Part shown: positions 40,356-49,457 of the stretch, in pieces
Layout of the letters: each line of letters starts with the position of its first letter
How positions within the stretch are numbered: position 1 is the stretch's first letter
Source: Streptococcus sp. HF-1907
GTDB lineage: Bacteria; Bacillota; Bacilli; Lactobacillales; Streptococcaceae
Direction: 5' to 3'
Assembly (NCBI RefSeq): GCF_015594605.1
Contig: NZ_JADNQT010000001.1
Span: 124,001-188,000, forward strand
DNA length: 64,000 nucleotides
The notes under the pieces: generated by a model
Databases searched by the model: none
What the model was told of the DNA's origin: nothing
Seen by the model: the letters and a program-made list of their open reading frames with translations, nothing else
Position numbers and translations under genes: made by a program

Positions 40356-40862
40356 TTAGATGATTGTTGGAATCTCTTCATCATCGTCGAAATCCTCAAT
40401 TTCAGCTTCACCATCGGAAACTTTTTGAATGCGACCTAGGATGAAACGTGAAATTGGTCCTGCAACAATAAAGTTTAATGGTAGAGCCATAACAAGATTG
40501 GTTAACCAAGCATTACCGTAACTTGCTGGTGTCACACCGACGCCGTTCATGAACAAGCCAAAGAAAGACATCAAGGTTACCATACAGATTGCCATTGTCC
40601 CTGAAATAGCAATGATCTTAGCCCAACGTTTTTCATGGTGTCCCATATACGTCAACAAGCTAATTGCCACCTTTTTAGCGATTGGTCCAACAATCAAAAC
40701 GTCCAATAGGAAAGCTACTGCAAAACCAGGCACAAAACCACTGGTAATATGGACTAGTGACAAATGACCAGCCACAAACAGATTCCAGGCACTCATTCCA
40801 AAAACCATCATCGAACACATTAAACATGTGAAAATCATTGCTTCTTTAAAATTTCTAGGCAT
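40356..40862 (-). CDS. DUF2798 membrane protein
   Basis: 168 residues with four membrane segments in two similar halves, each ending in VAGPISRF- or VGPIAKKV-like motifs (FLLDVLIVGPIAKKVA and PLNFIVAGPISRFILG). This is the tandem DUF2798 pattern. The C-terminus is acidic (EAEIEDFDDDEEIPTII). Function unknown. Transcribed away from ssrA's upstream region, with its own terminator. Confidence 0.85.
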   Translation of the reverse strand: MPRNFKEAMIFTCLMCSMMVFGMSAWNLFVAGHLSLVHITSGFVPGFAVAFLLDVLIVGPIAKKVAISLLTYMGHHEKRWAKIIAISGTMAICMVTLMSFFGLFMNGVGVTPASYGNAWLTNLVMALPLNFIVAGPISRFILGRIQKVSDGEAEIEDFDDDEEIPTII

Positions 40863-41000
40863 AACATCTCCTCTTCTTTTATCTTTTTAAAAGGCAACAG
40901 GGATTATAATAGCACATTCTGAAAAATCGTGTAAGCATTTTTTCAAAAACAAATCAGAGAAAACGTTTTACATTCCTCTGATTCACTTTCTCTTAATTGA

Positions 41001-41444
41001 TTATGGTAGGATTTGTTCCATACGTGTTTCTTGCGGGGTCAAGCCCATACGTTCATAGAAGCGCAGCGCTCCGACGTTAGCATTCCAAACATTTAGAGTC
41101 AAATTATAGCAGCCGATTTCTTTGGCGTAATCTAAGGCAAAATGATAAAGTTGTTCACCGATTTTTTGACCACGAGCATTCTCATCAACACATAAATCTT
41201 CAATAAATAGGGTCTTATGAGATGCCAACGGAGCCTTTTGCTCTTGAATGATGGTAAAGAGGTGACCCAAAATGCGACCGTCTTTTTCATATACAAAGAC
41301 AGGCGTCTGTGGATTTTCAAGGACAGCTTCTAATTCTTCTCTGGTAAACTTACTACCTTCGGTCATGAAAATATCAGGACGGGCTTGGTGGTGCACTAAT
41401 AAAATTTGGGCTAAGAGAGTTTCTAGGGCTTCTGTATCTGACAA
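41001..41444 (-). CDS. GNAT acetyltransferase with no good start codon
   Basis: A complete GNAT fold: IEDLCVDENARGQKIGEQLY is the acetyl-CoA pyrophosphate loop, then NLTLNVWNANVGALRFYERM. The coordinates use the only standard start, TTG at 41444, which has no Shine-Dalgarno. Upstream the frame continues TISIRKATL, matching the usual beta1 strand of GNATs, back to a stop at 41478. AAGGAG sits 5 bases before an ACG (41468) and 8 before an ATA (41465), where an ATG is expected. Either a rare start (ATA) is used or the start was lost by ATG to ACG. Target unknown. Confidence 0.75.
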   Translation of the reverse strand: MSDTEALETLLAQILLVHHQARPDIFMTEGSKFTREELEAVLENPQTPVFVYEKDGRILGHLFTIIQEQKAPLASHKTLFIEDLCVDENARGQKIGEQLYHFALDYAKEIGCYNLTLNVWNANVGALRFYERMGLTPQETRMEQILP

Positions 41445-41484
41445 AGTTGCTTTTCTGATTGATATCGTTTTTTCTCCTTAAATC

Positions 41485-42138
41485 TTATTTTTTCCCTTGC
41501 CATTCGGCGTAAAATTCTGCTAGGTAAAATTCCAAAAATTGGTGGCGCTGCTCTGCCATTTTTTTACCATAGTCAGTGTTCATCAAATCTTTGAGCTTTA
41601 ATAGCTTTTCGTAAAAATGCATGATTGCTGTGTCTTTGCCAGAACGGTACTCTTCCAAAGTCATCTGCTCACGCGGTTTCATGTTTGGGTCGTGAATCGG
41701 TCGATTGTGATTTCCCGAATAAGCCATGGTTCTAGCAATCCCGATAGCTCCTATCGCATCAAGCCTGTCAGCATCTTGAACAATTTTTCCTTCCAAGCTT
41801 GTCATGGGCTGACCATTCCCCCCTTTAAAGGACATGGTATCAATAATCGTCAAAATATGGTCTGCTCGGTCGATTTCAAAAGGCTGTCCATAAAGCCACT
41901 GTGCCAATTCATAGCGCTCCTGCTCAGGGTCTTCTACCAACTTCTCATCCGCCACATCATGCAAAAGCGCAGCTAATTCACAAATAAAAACGTCCGCTTT
42001 TTCTTGCTCCGCAATGGCTCGCGCTGAATTCCTGACACGGACAATATGCCACCAGTCATGACCGCTAGACTCCCCGTCAAGTTTCTCCTTAACCATGACT
42101 TCCGCGGCAGCCAGAATATCTTTTTCTCTTTTAATCAT
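41485..42138 (-). CDS. HD-domain phosphohydrolase (YedJ-like)
   Basis: 217 residues. HD metal motif is complete: HDWWHIVRVRNSA, then LAALLHDVADEKL, and the last Asp in IVQDADRLDAIGAIGIARTM. This sub-type, with the GRDRLDA-like motif and YRSGKDTAIMHFYEKLLKL, is the YedJ-like group, of unknown substrate (probably a phosphorylated metabolite or nucleotide). It is followed by the GNAT gene a few bases downstream. Confidence 0.88.
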   Translation of the reverse strand: MIKREKDILAAAEVMVKEKLDGESSGHDWWHIVRVRNSARAIAEQEKADVFICELAALLHDVADEKLVEDPEQERYELAQWLYGQPFEIDRADHILTIIDTMSFKGGNGQPMTSLEGKIVQDADRLDAIGAIGIARTMAYSGNHNRPIHDPNMKPREQMTLEEYRSGKDTAIMHFYEKLLKLKDLMNTDYGKKMAEQRHQFLEFYLAEFYAEWQGKK

Positions 42139-42246
42139 AAAGACTATTATAGCGCAATCAAGCTAAAAGACCTAGTTTTTTCGATGAAAAATCGAACTCA
42201 CTGCACCAAAATCAAAAAGAACTGGATAGACAATCCAGCTCTCCGC

Positions 42247-42546
42247 TTAATAGGCTAAAGGCCCTGACCAAGCACTTGTTCCGCCGTCAACATTAGTGAC
42301 ATCAAATCCTTGGGCTTCTAAAAATTGGTAAGCACGCGCAGAACGTCCGCCCATTTGACACACAAGGTAATAACTTTTATCCGCATCAAGACTTAAAAAA
42401 CTGTCATCAAGTTGACTAAGGGGCATATTAACAGCACTCGGAATGTGGCCTGAAGCATATTCATCCGCCTCGCGGACATCAATCAAGTTTATCTCTTGAT
42501 TGGCTAACAAGTTTTCTAGTTGGTCAATGTTAATGGTTTTAGACAT
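42247..42546 (-). CDS. Rhodanese-like sulfurtransferase
   Basis: 99 residues. Single rhodanese domain with INLIDVREADEYASGHIPSA and the active-site loop VCQMGGRSARA with catalytic Cys near 69. Likely a cytoplasmic sulfur carrier (PspE/GlpE type). The upstream region holds no other gene for 830 bases. Confidence 0.92.
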   Translation of the reverse strand: MSKTINIDQLENLLANQEINLIDVREADEYASGHIPSAVNMPLSQLDDSFLSLDADKSYYLVCQMGGRSARAYQFLEAQGFDVTNVDGGTSAWSGPLAY

Positions 42547-42868
42547 GAATAATCTCCTCTGGTTTTACGCTATAAGTCATTGATAAGTGCCGTCTTGATT
42601 TGGGTTTTAACCCCCCTTTATTTTGGAAAATGGCTCCGCTAACTGAAAGCCTAGGCCATTCTATTAGGACAGCTGACTACAAACCTGATTGTGGTCCCAT
42701 TCTACCAAACCGCTAGGCAGATGGTCAAGCAGATGAACTGTCAATTCATTAACGAAAGCAGAAAAGTAAGTGCCCTCCTTGTTAGTCACCTACCACTACT
42801 GCTAATTCTCCACCTGTCAATAAGCTATCGATGTACGGGAAACTATGCCCAAGTCCCATCCTCTTCTG
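42547..42868. other. Gene-free stretch left of the 41-bp array
   Basis: No frame here reads as a protein and no RNA gene is recognised. It includes TTTTGGAAAATGGCT (42621-42635), which recurs at 45334-45348 before ndk, and degenerate relatives of the array units near 42828-42842. Confidence 0.5.
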
Positions 42869-43211
42869 TTCCCATGCTGGGAATAGCTTGGTGTTTATTG
42901 CTAGATGAGTTTCCACCACAGGAGCAGTCTCATGTGTCCTGCCAAACTCGCTCCCACTGTGGGAATGAATGTGATAACTTTAGAAACCTCGCTCCCACCA
43001 TAGGAACAGATTTAGTAATCTTGGTAGCTGTGCTCCCATCATGGGAATGGGTTTGATAACCTTAACAACCTTGCTCCCATCGCAGGAATGGATTAGTAAA
43101 CCTTTGTAACTTGAGTCCTAACGTAGGAGTGACTTCGGTAGAGACAGCATATCGATTCCTACGGTAGGAATAACTTAGTAGCTACAATGACTCTTTTTCC
43201 CAACATAGGAT
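42869..43211. repeat. Array of nine short dyads at exact 41-bp period
   Basis: Cores start at 42869, 42910, 42951, 42992, 43033, 43074, 43115, 43156 and 43197, every one 41 bases apart. Each is close to YTCCCAnnnTRGGAA, an inverted repeat with a 3-base centre: for example TTCCCATGCTGGGAA, CTCCCACTGTGGGAA, CTCCCATCATGGGAA, TTCCTACGGTAGGAA. Units 7 and 8 change both arms together (CCTA with TAGG). The 26 bases between cores are only weakly alike (often AAT-x-GTAA-C-TT-x-G). It is not CRISPR: the repeat is too short and the period wrong. No reading frame spans it sensibly. Confidence 0.85.
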
Positions 43212-43323
43212 TACATTGGTTACTATCGCCCTTTACTCGGCTATAAAAATTTTTGATTTTCTTATACTTATCGATTATTGGATTAAGCTGTCTCATGCAA
43301 GTGTTAGGACTTGTCATAAAGAA

Positions 43324-43350
43324 AAGGTTGGGTACTTTTGCCCCAACCTT
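43324..43350 (-). terminator. lepA terminator
   Basis: AAGGTTGGG/CCCAACCTT stem with a CAAAAGTA loop, followed by TTCTTT on the minus strand. The same element recurs inverted at 50115-50145. Confidence 0.8.
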
Positions 43351-43377
43351 GTTTGATGATTCTATAAAGTTAAAAAC

Positions 43378-45210
43378 TTACTTCTTCTCATCGTCATCCA
43401 TTGAAAGTACTGACAAGAAGGCCTCTTGTGGGACTTCAACGGAGCCGATAGCTTTCATACGTTTCTTACCGGCTTTTTGTTTTTCAAGCAGTTTACGTTT
43501 ACGAGAGACGTCACCACCGTAACATTTGGCCAAAACGTTTTTACGAAGGGCTTTGATGTCTGAACGAGCTACGATTTTTTGACCAATAGCCGCTTGGATT
43601 GGCACTTCAAATTGTTGACGAGGGATGATTTTCTTGAGCTTCTCTACGATTAATTTACCGCGTTCGTAGGCGAATTCTTTGTGGACAATGAAGCTGAGCG
43701 CATCAACCTTGTCACCATTAAGGAGAATGTCCATTTTCACCAATTGTGAACGACGGTACTCTGAAATTTCATAGTCAAAGCTAGCATAGCCACGAGTTGA
43801 AGACTTGAGTTTATCAAAGAAGTCAAAAACAATCTCAGCAAGTGGAATCTGATAGATAACATTGACACGATTATCATCAATGTAATCCATAGTCACAAAG
43901 TCACCACGCTTGCGCTGAGCCAATTCCATTACCGCACCAACAAATTCTTGCGGCACCATGATTTGAGCTTTAACGTATGGTTCCTCGATGTTGTCAACAC
44001 GCGTTGGGTCTGGGAATTCAGACGGGTTTGACACCTCTAACATCTCACCATCTGTGGTATTGACATGGTAAACTACCGACGGAGCGGTCATGATAAGGTC
44101 AATGTTAAATTCACGTTCCAAGCGCTCTTGGATAACATCCATGTGAAGGAGTCCCAAGAAACCACAACGGAAACCAAAACCTAGGGCTTGAGAAGTTTCG
44201 GGTTCAAATTGGAGACTGGCATCGTTGAGCTGCAATTTTTCAAGAGCTTCACGAAGGTCATTGTACTTGTTAGACTCGATTGGGTAAAGTCCTGCAAAGA
44301 CCATCGGGTTCATTTGCTTGTAACCGTGAAGGGCTTGACTTGCTGGGTTGTCAGCCAAGGTTACCGTATCACCGACACGAGTGTCAGCAACTGTCTTAAT
44401 AGACGCTGCAATATAACCAACGTCACCAGTCGCAAGATAATCACGACCGACAGCCTTAGGAGTGAAAATACCGACTTCGGTAACATCAAAGGTTTTACCA
44501 TTTGACATCATTTGAATCTTATCACCAGGTTTGACCATACCATTAACGATACGAACTTGAAGAATAACCCCGCGATAAGCATCGTAAACTGAGTCAAAAA
44601 TCAGGGCTTGTAGTGGTGCCTCAACGTCGCCCGTTGGTGCAGGCACTTTCTCAACGATTTGTTCGAGAATCTCTTCAATACCGATACCTGCTTTGGCAGA
44701 GGCTAGAACAGCTTCTGAAGCATCCAAGCCGATAACATCTTCAATTTCTGTACGAACACGCTCTGGGTCAGCTGCTGGCAAGTCAATTTTGTTGATAACT
44801 GGCAAGATTTCTAGGTCATTGTCCAAGGCAAGATAGACGTTGGCTAGCGTCTGCGCCTCAATACCTTGAGCAGCATCGACAACCAAAATAGCACCTTCAC
44901 AGGCTGCAAGAGAACGAGAAACTTCATAGGTAAAGTCGACGTGCCCTGGGGTGTCGATAAGGTGAAAAATGTAAGTTTCACCATCTTTAGCAGTGTAGTT
45001 GAGTTCGATAGCATTCAATTTGATGGTAATCCCACGTTCACGTTCCAAATCCATGCTATCAAGCAACTGCGCCTGCATTTCACGGCTCGATACTGTCTCC
45101 GTCTTTTCCAAAATACGGTCAGCCAAGGTCGATTTTCCATGGTCGATATGCGCAATAATGGAGAAATTACGAATTTTCTCCTGTCGTTGTTTTAATTCTT
45201 CGATATTCAT
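43378..45210 (-). CDS. lepA: Elongation factor 4 (LepA)
   Basis: 610 residues. GTPase motifs [21 protein letters not shown] and NKIDLP, then EF-G-like domains and the LepA-specific C-terminal domain ([38 protein letters not shown]). It acts on ribosomes in translation, by back-translocation or initiation-stage functions. Usual length. Start ATG weakly preceded by AGGAAA. Its terminator separates it from the 41-bp dyad array. Confidence 0.97.
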   Translation of the reverse strand: MNIEELKQRQEKIRNFSIIAHIDHGKSTLADRILEKTETVSSREMQAQLLDSMDLERERGITIKLNAIELNYTAKDGETYIFHLIDTPGHVDFTYEVSRSLAACEGAILVVDAAQGIEAQTLANVYLALDNDLEILPVINKIDLPAADPERVRTEIEDVIGLDASEAVLASAKAGIGIEEILEQIVEKVPAPTGDVEAPLQALIFDSVYDAYRGVILQVRIVNGMVKPGDKIQMMSNGKTFDVTEVGIFTPKAVGRDYLATGDVGYIAASIKTVADTRVGDTVTLADNPASQALHGYKQMNPMVFAGLYPIESNKYNDLREALEKLQLNDASLQFEPETSQALGFGFRCGFLGLLHMDVIQERLEREFNIDLIMTAPSVVYHVNTTDGEMLEVSNPSEFPDPTRVDNIEEPYVKAQIMVPQEFVGAVMELAQRKRGDFVTMDYIDDNRVNVIYQIPLAEIVFDFFDKLKSSTRGYASFDYEISEYRRSQLVKMDILLNGDKVDALSFIVHKEFAYERGKLIVEKLKKIIPRQQFEVPIQAAIGQKIVARSDIKALRKNVLAKCYGGDVSRKRKLLEKQKAGKKRMKAIGSVEVPQEAFLSVLSMDDDEKK

Positions 45211-45302
45211 TTTTATTTCCTATACTTTTTGATTGTGCCACTTTGCTATGTCCCAAACAAAGCGCAACAGTCACAAGGACTCCATACCATTATAGCAAAA
45301 AA

Positions 45303-45331
45303 AGAGCCGAGATGAAACCATCAACGGCTCT
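45303..45331 (-). terminator. ndk terminator
   Basis: AGAGCCG/CGGCTCT stem with a 15-base loop and seven Ts on the minus strand. Confidence 0.85.
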
Positions 45332-45358
45332 GCTTTTGGAAAATGGCTGGCGCTAAAA

Positions 45359-45775
45359 TCACTCACCAAACCATAAGACCATTTCGCGTTTGGCAGACTC
45401 AGGAGAGTCTGACCCATGCACAATGTTAAAGGTTGCCTCGCCAGGCGCTGGCGCTTGAGCAAAGTCCCCACGAATAGTTCCTGGTAGGGCATCCTTAGGA
45501 TTCGTCGTCCCCATCATGGTACGCCATGTTGAGATGACTTCTTCGCCAGAAATCACACCAATCACCAAAGGACCACTTGTCATAAAATCAACAATTTTAG
45601 GAAAGAATGGGCGGTCTACCAAGTCAGAATAATGTTGCTCCAGCAAGGTTTGATCAGCGTGTCGCACTTCTAATTTATCGATTGTAAAACCGCGTTTTTC
45701 AATACGCCCCAACACTTCACCAACAAGCCCACGACGAACACCGTCGGGTTTAATCATAAAAAATGTTTGTTCCAT
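45359..45775 (-). CDS. ndk: Nucleoside diphosphate kinase
   Basis: 138 residues from the ATG at 45775; a TTG just before it (45778) is closer to the ideal distance from GAGGAG and could be used. Family motifs [19 protein letters not shown] and the active-site His in [16 protein letters not shown] are present. It balances nucleoside triphosphates. Length is slightly short for the family (about 150 in Gram-negatives) but normal for streptococci. Confidence 0.95.
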   Translation of the reverse strand: MEQTFFMIKPDGVRRGLVGEVLGRIEKRGFTIDKLEVRHADQTLLEQHYSDLVDRPFFPKIVDFMTSGPLVIGVISGEEVISTWRTMMGTTNPKDALPGTIRGDFAQAPAPGEATFNIVHGSDSPESAKREMVLWFGE

Positions 45776-45861
45776 CAATACTTACTCCTCGTTTTTTACT
45801 AGTATAACATAAATACTTGTTTCAGTAAATTTTCAAAACATTTTCTATAACTTTTATGACA

Positions 45862-45885
45862 AAAACAGAGCGCCGAAAGCGCCCT
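45862..45885 (-). terminator. Terminator of small membrane protein gene
   Basis: AGAGCGC/GCGCCCT stem (one mismatch-wobble) then GTTTTTG on the minus strand. Confidence 0.7.
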
Positions 45886-45887
45886 AT

Positions 45888-46058
45888 TTAACCGTGTGAG
45901 TGACGAGGAAAGCCCATCATTTCAGCTAACTGATCATGAATTGATTCACCTTCAGCTTTTTTGAAAGCTTCCATAACTTCAAAAGTATCAATGAGGTAAG
46001 GTACCCCAATGATAACTAGCAAAGCAAGCGCCACTAAACTAATGAACAAGTAAAGCAT
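45888..46058 (-). CDS. Small membrane protein, 56 residues
   Basis: Starts at ATG 46058 after GGGAGGTAG at ideal spacing and ends at 45888. One N-terminal membrane helix (MLYLFISLVALALLVIIGV) is followed by an acidic helix with TFEVMEAFKKAEGESIHDQL and an end AEMMGFPRHSHG. Not recognised; possibly a small regulator of a membrane complex. Promoter, Shine-Dalgarno and terminator are all clear, so the gene is real despite its size. The promoter overlaps a cre-like dyad, predicting carbon-catabolite control. Confidence 0.78.
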   Translation of the reverse strand: MLYLFISLVALALLVIIGVPYLIDTFEVMEAFKKAEGESIHDQLAEMMGFPRHSHG

Positions 46059-46105
46059 AAGACTACCTCCCTCTAGGAAGAAGTTACACTACTTCTCTCA
46101 TCGTT

Positions 46106-46136
46106 ATTTTAACGTATTTGAAAACGTTTTTCAAAT
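46106..46136 (-). promoter_or_regulatory. Promoter with cre-like dyad for small membrane protein
   Basis: Minus strand TTGAAA (46129-46134), 17 bases, TAAAAT (46106-46111). The dyad ATTTGAAAACGTTTTTCAAAT (46116-46136) covers spacer and -35 and contains a cre core matching about 12 of 14 positions. Confidence 0.6.
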
Positions 46137-46148
46137 AAAAACTGCACT

Positions 46149-46784
46149 TTATGACAATCGCGCTTGAAGCTGCTTTCGACCAAGCCAATAACACGTTAAC
46201 ATCGCTACTTCATACAAAATGAAAAAGAGAATAAAACAGTGTAGGAAAAAAGTCTCAGGTAAAATCCAAATAACAGAATCTTGAAGCGGGTCAAAGAGCC
46301 AATTAGATTTTCCAGGAAATAGAATGTTATGAAATACCGTGAAAAAATTATCGAAACCAATAAGGAAAGCCATAATCGCAATGACAATCGGAAGAAGACT
46401 GGTTCCTAAGAAAAAATCCTTAAATAAAAACAAACTCTTCTGCTTAAGATGTTTTCGTAAAAAGTGACAACTTGGCCAGGCTAACACAAGAAAAACAGCT
46501 TGCGCTAAATGAAAAAGAAGCTTGACATCTGCGAAATGCGCAAGCCCCGCTTTCGAAGACGGAAAACTCGGCATATCCAAAACATGACTGAAAGGATTGG
46601 TCAGGTAAGTCATCAGGATATTAAAATTATAGGAAATAGTCTTAGCTTCTAAAAAGACCACTTTTTCTAAGCCCTGCCAGGAAATTTCTAGCGGGTAGCT
46701 GACCCAAGCAAAATAGATTGTTGCCACAATGGCTAACGAAAGCAGCCACAACCAAGTCAAACCAGCCAATAGTTTATCCTTCAT
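46149..46784 (-). CDS. TIGR01906-family membrane protein
   Basis: 211 residues from ATG 46784 ([12 protein letters not shown]). Four to five membrane segments, with the typical conserved outer loop [20 protein letters not shown] and [18 protein letters not shown]. Family of unknown function, found next to a NagD-type phosphatase gene in many streptococci. It overlaps the end of that gene by 11 bases, so the two are co-translated. Confidence 0.85.
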   Translation of the reverse strand: MKDKLLAGLTWLWLLSLAIVATIYFAWVSYPLEISWQGLEKVVFLEAKTISYNFNILMTYLTNPFSHVLDMPSFPSSKAGLAHFADVKLLFHLAQAVFLVLAWPSCHFLRKHLKQKSLFLFKDFFLGTSLLPIVIAIMAFLIGFDNFFTVFHNILFPGKSNWLFDPLQDSVIWILPETFFLHCFILFFILYEVAMLTCYWLGRKQLQARLS

Positions 46785-47544
46785 TGAATGTCCACTCATC
46801 TAAGCTGGACAAAACATAGTCGGGCTGAACCGGTAAACTAGGAACTTCGTCAGCGTGAGTAAAGCCAGTTGTCACTAGAAGCGTTGCAATGTCGTTATTG
46901 ATTCCTGCCATGATGTCCGTTAGGTAGTTATCGCCAACCATGATAGCTTGATTTCTAGGAACGTCCAAGATTTCCAAGGCTTTGTTCATGATAATAGCGT
47001 TAGGTTTTCCGATAAAGACTGGCTTGACACGTGTCGCAGCTTCTAGGAGTGCATTGATAGCGCCAGCCCCAGGCATCATACCACGTTCAGTTGGAATGTT
47101 GAGGTCAGGATTGGTTCCAATAAAAAGAGCGCCTTTTTGAATAGCTAAAGTCGCAATGGACAATTTTTCGTAGTCCACGCTCCAATCCAAACCGACAACG
47201 ACATAAGCAGGATTTTCATTATCTTCTACATAACCAGCCTCGGTAACTGCTTTTTTCAAACCTTCTTCGCCGATGACATAGGCTGTTTTGCCACGATTCA
47301 TGTCATTCATGTAATCGATGGTCGCCATGGTCGCTGTGTAAATCGTATTGAGTGGCGTCTCCACATTAAAGCCACGAAGCATCTCTTGGACCATCTCGGG
47401 AGTTCGTGTTGTGTTATTTGTCACCAGCATGTAAGGGATTTTTTTAGCTTGCAGGCGCTCAATAAAGCGTTCTCCCGCAGGGATACGGTTCTTCCCCTTG
47501 TAAATCGTTCCATCTAAATCAATCAAATAGCCTTTATATGCCAT
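46774..47544 (-). CDS. HAD-IIA phosphatase (NagD-like)
   Basis: 256 residues from ATG 47544, after GGAGGAT. HAD motifs: nucleophile in [11 protein letters not shown], motif [12 protein letters not shown], Lys in [13 protein letters not shown] and acid pair in [14 protein letters not shown]. The C2B cap is the one of TIGR01457/NagD proteins. Substrate likely a small phosphate such as a nucleotide or sugar phosphate; not known here. It sits between the thioesterase and the TIGR01906 gene in one operon. Confidence 0.92.
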   Translation of the reverse strand: MAYKGYLIDLDGTIYKGKNRIPAGERFIERLQAKKIPYMLVTNNTTRTPEMVQEMLRGFNVETPLNTIYTATMATIDYMNDMNRGKTAYVIGEEGLKKAVTEAGYVEDNENPAYVVVGLDWSVDYEKLSIATLAIQKGALFIGTNPDLNIPTERGMMPGAGAINALLEAATRVKPVFIGKPNAIIMNKALEILDVPRNQAIMVGDNYLTDIMAGINNDIATLLVTTGFTHADEVPSLPVQPDYVLSSLDEWTFNEG

Positions 47545-47552
47545 AAATCCTC

Positions 47553-48281
47553 CTATTTTTTCTTCCAAGTAACAATAGCTTGCGCGTTGATGAGACCATC
47601 GCTGGCAATCTCATGATAAGTCGTCAAGTCCTCTTGAGTAAGGCGCGATTCAATGTCAGTTCCGTGATGCACCTCTTTCACGTATTTCAAATCAATTTTT
47701 TCCGGCGTGTGCTGGCTCAAGAAATCAAAATCCAAAACATCAAACATCCATTCCAAATACTTGCTGTTGTTGACGTGACCATTCATGTCCAAATCAAAAT
47801 ACCGAACACGATATGGCGTGCTTTGTGGATTTTCAAGTTCGTGATAGCGTGGTCCACGAATCATTTTTCGAATTTTTTCGGATTCGTACACCTTGACAAT
47901 CTCTTCCTCAACCGGATGCACCTTACGCGTCTCATAATCCATCAAAACAAAGGTTGAATGGATGGTCATGATTTTGTGCTCATTTTCGTCATAAATATTG
48001 AAATCACGGTAACAAAAGAGTTTATTATAAGCTGTCGCTTCTGTCTCGATAATAACCGTCTCTGCATACCTTGGTAAACGCTCGATTTCAATAGAATAGT
48101 CCGTTACAATCCAAACCAAACCAAAGCGATTAAAAATGACCTCATCGCTCATACCCAGTGAAATAGAATGCTGCCCAGAAATCTGTAAAGCCAAGGCTAG
48201 CAGTTGCGGTAATTTCATATTGTGATTAATGTCTGATTCATAAAATGGAACCTGATAAGGTTCTCGATAAATAATTCCCAT
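47553..48281 (-). CDS. Acyl-ACP thioesterase
   Basis: 242 residues, two hot-dog domains. N-terminal [20 protein letters not shown] and second-domain [20 protein letters not shown] with the catalytic Asp/His/Asn pattern. It releases fatty acids from acyl carrier protein, or adjusts chain supply for lipids. It follows hemW by three bases and precedes the NagD-like gene, in the usual streptococcal order. Confidence 0.94.
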   Translation of the reverse strand: MGIIYREPYQVPFYESDINHNMKLPQLLALALQISGQHSISLGMSDEVIFNRFGLVWIVTDYSIEIERLPRYAETVIIETEATAYNKLFCYRDFNIYDENEHKIMTIHSTFVLMDYETRKVHPVEEEIVKVYESEKIRKMIRGPRYHELENPQSTPYRVRYFDLDMNGHVNNSKYLEWMFDVLDFDFLSQHTPEKIDLKYVKEVHHGTDIESRLTQEDLTTYHEIASDGLINAQAIVTWKKK

Positions 48282-48284
48282 GAT

Positions 48285-49415
48285 TTACTCCAAAATAAAT
48301 TTTTCCGCGACAGTATCTCCTAAAAAGAGACCTTTTTTGGTCATTCGAATGAAATCCTTATCCTTTTTCAAGAGACCATTTGCTTGCAATTCTTTGACAA
48401 TTTGACCATAGCACCCATCAAAAGAAAGTCCGAATCGCTCCTCAAAGCGTTTGATGGACACACCTGATTTTTTGCGCAAGCCTAGGAAGAGTTCCTCTTC
48501 CATCATTTCTTCCTTGGTTAGAACCTCTTCTGACAAACGGGCATTGCCCTCATTGACCCCTTTGAGATAATGCTGAATTGGTCCTCGATTACGATAACGA
48601 ACACCATCCAAGTAACCAGAAGCACCTGCGCCGACACCATAATATTCGATATTATCCCAGTACATGAGGTTGTGACGGCTTTCAAAACCAGGCTTGGTGA
48701 AATTTGAAATCTCATAGTGTTCAAAGCCATTTTGCTCCAGCTGGTCGATAATATATTCAAACATCTCCGCTTCCAAGTCTTCCGTTGGGAGGTTCAACTT
48801 GCCACGACGCATACGATTCATGAAAACAGTATGATGCTCCAAAATCAAACTATAGAGGCTGAGGTGAGGAATATCCAGCGCTAGCGCCTTAGCAACATTC
48901 TCTTTCACATCCTCCATAGTCTGACCTGGCAGAGCGTAAATCAAATCAATTGAAATATTATGAAATCCCGCTGCTTTGAGGGCATCGATGGTAGAGTAGA
49001 TTTGAGCTTCATTATGACTACGACCGATTTGCTTGAGGTGACGGTCGTTAAACGTCTGCACACCGAGCGATACTCGGTTCACCGCAGACTTTTGCAGCAC
49101 AGCGATTTTTTCCACCGTCAAATCACCTGGATTAGCCTCAATCGTAAACTCCTCCAACTGACTCAAGTCCAAATTCCGCGTCAATTCAGTCAGTAGATAG
49201 TCCAATTGCTGCGCAGTAATTGAGGTTGGCGTCCCTCCGCCGATATAAAGCGTCCGAAGACTTTTGATATCGTAAGACCTAAACTCACGAATAAGAGCCT
49301 GAAGATAGTCGTCAACAGGCTGATTTTTAATAAATACTTTTGAAAAGTCACAATAGTAACAAATCTGTGTGCAAAAAGGGATATGCACATAGGCTGACGT
49401 TGATTTTTTTAACAT
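48285..49415 (-). CDS. hemW: HemW-like radical SAM protein
   Basis: 376 residues. Radical SAM cluster motif CTQICYYCDF (C-x3-C-x2-C) near residues 16-23; further GGGTPT, TIEANPGDLT, GVQTFNDRHLK and DLIYALPGQT motifs. The HemN-like extra Cys after the cluster is lacking, which marks HemW (heme chaperone) rather than coproporphyrinogen dehydrogenase. Streptococci lack heme synthesis, so the role here is unclear. No clear Shine-Dalgarno before the ATG. Confidence 0.93.
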   Translation of the reverse strand: MLKKSTSAYVHIPFCTQICYYCDFSKVFIKNQPVDDYLQALIREFRSYDIKSLRTLYIGGGTPTSITAQQLDYLLTELTRNLDLSQLEEFTIEANPGDLTVEKIAVLQKSAVNRVSLGVQTFNDRHLKQIGRSHNEAQIYSTIDALKAAGFHNISIDLIYALPGQTMEDVKENVAKALALDIPHLSLYSLILEHHTVFMNRMRRGKLNLPTEDLEAEMFEYIIDQLEQNGFEHYEISNFTKPGFESRHNLMYWDNIEYYGVGAGASGYLDGVRYRNRGPIQHYLKGVNEGNARLSEEVLTKEEMMEEELFLGLRKKSGVSIKRFEERFGLSFDGCYGQIVKELQANGLLKKDKDFIRMTKKGLFLGDTVAEKFILE

Positions 49416-49457
49416 GCTACTATTTTAACATTTTGAAGCGTGATTGGCACGCTTATG

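Noticed and set aside
42691-43056. Open frame of 121 residues across the 41-bp dyad array
   Set aside because: No Shine-Dalgarno, odd composition, and it is created by the repeats; no likeness to a protein.
42869-43211. CRISPR array
   Set aside because: The conserved part is only about 15 bases and imperfect, period 41 is too short, and no cas genes are near.
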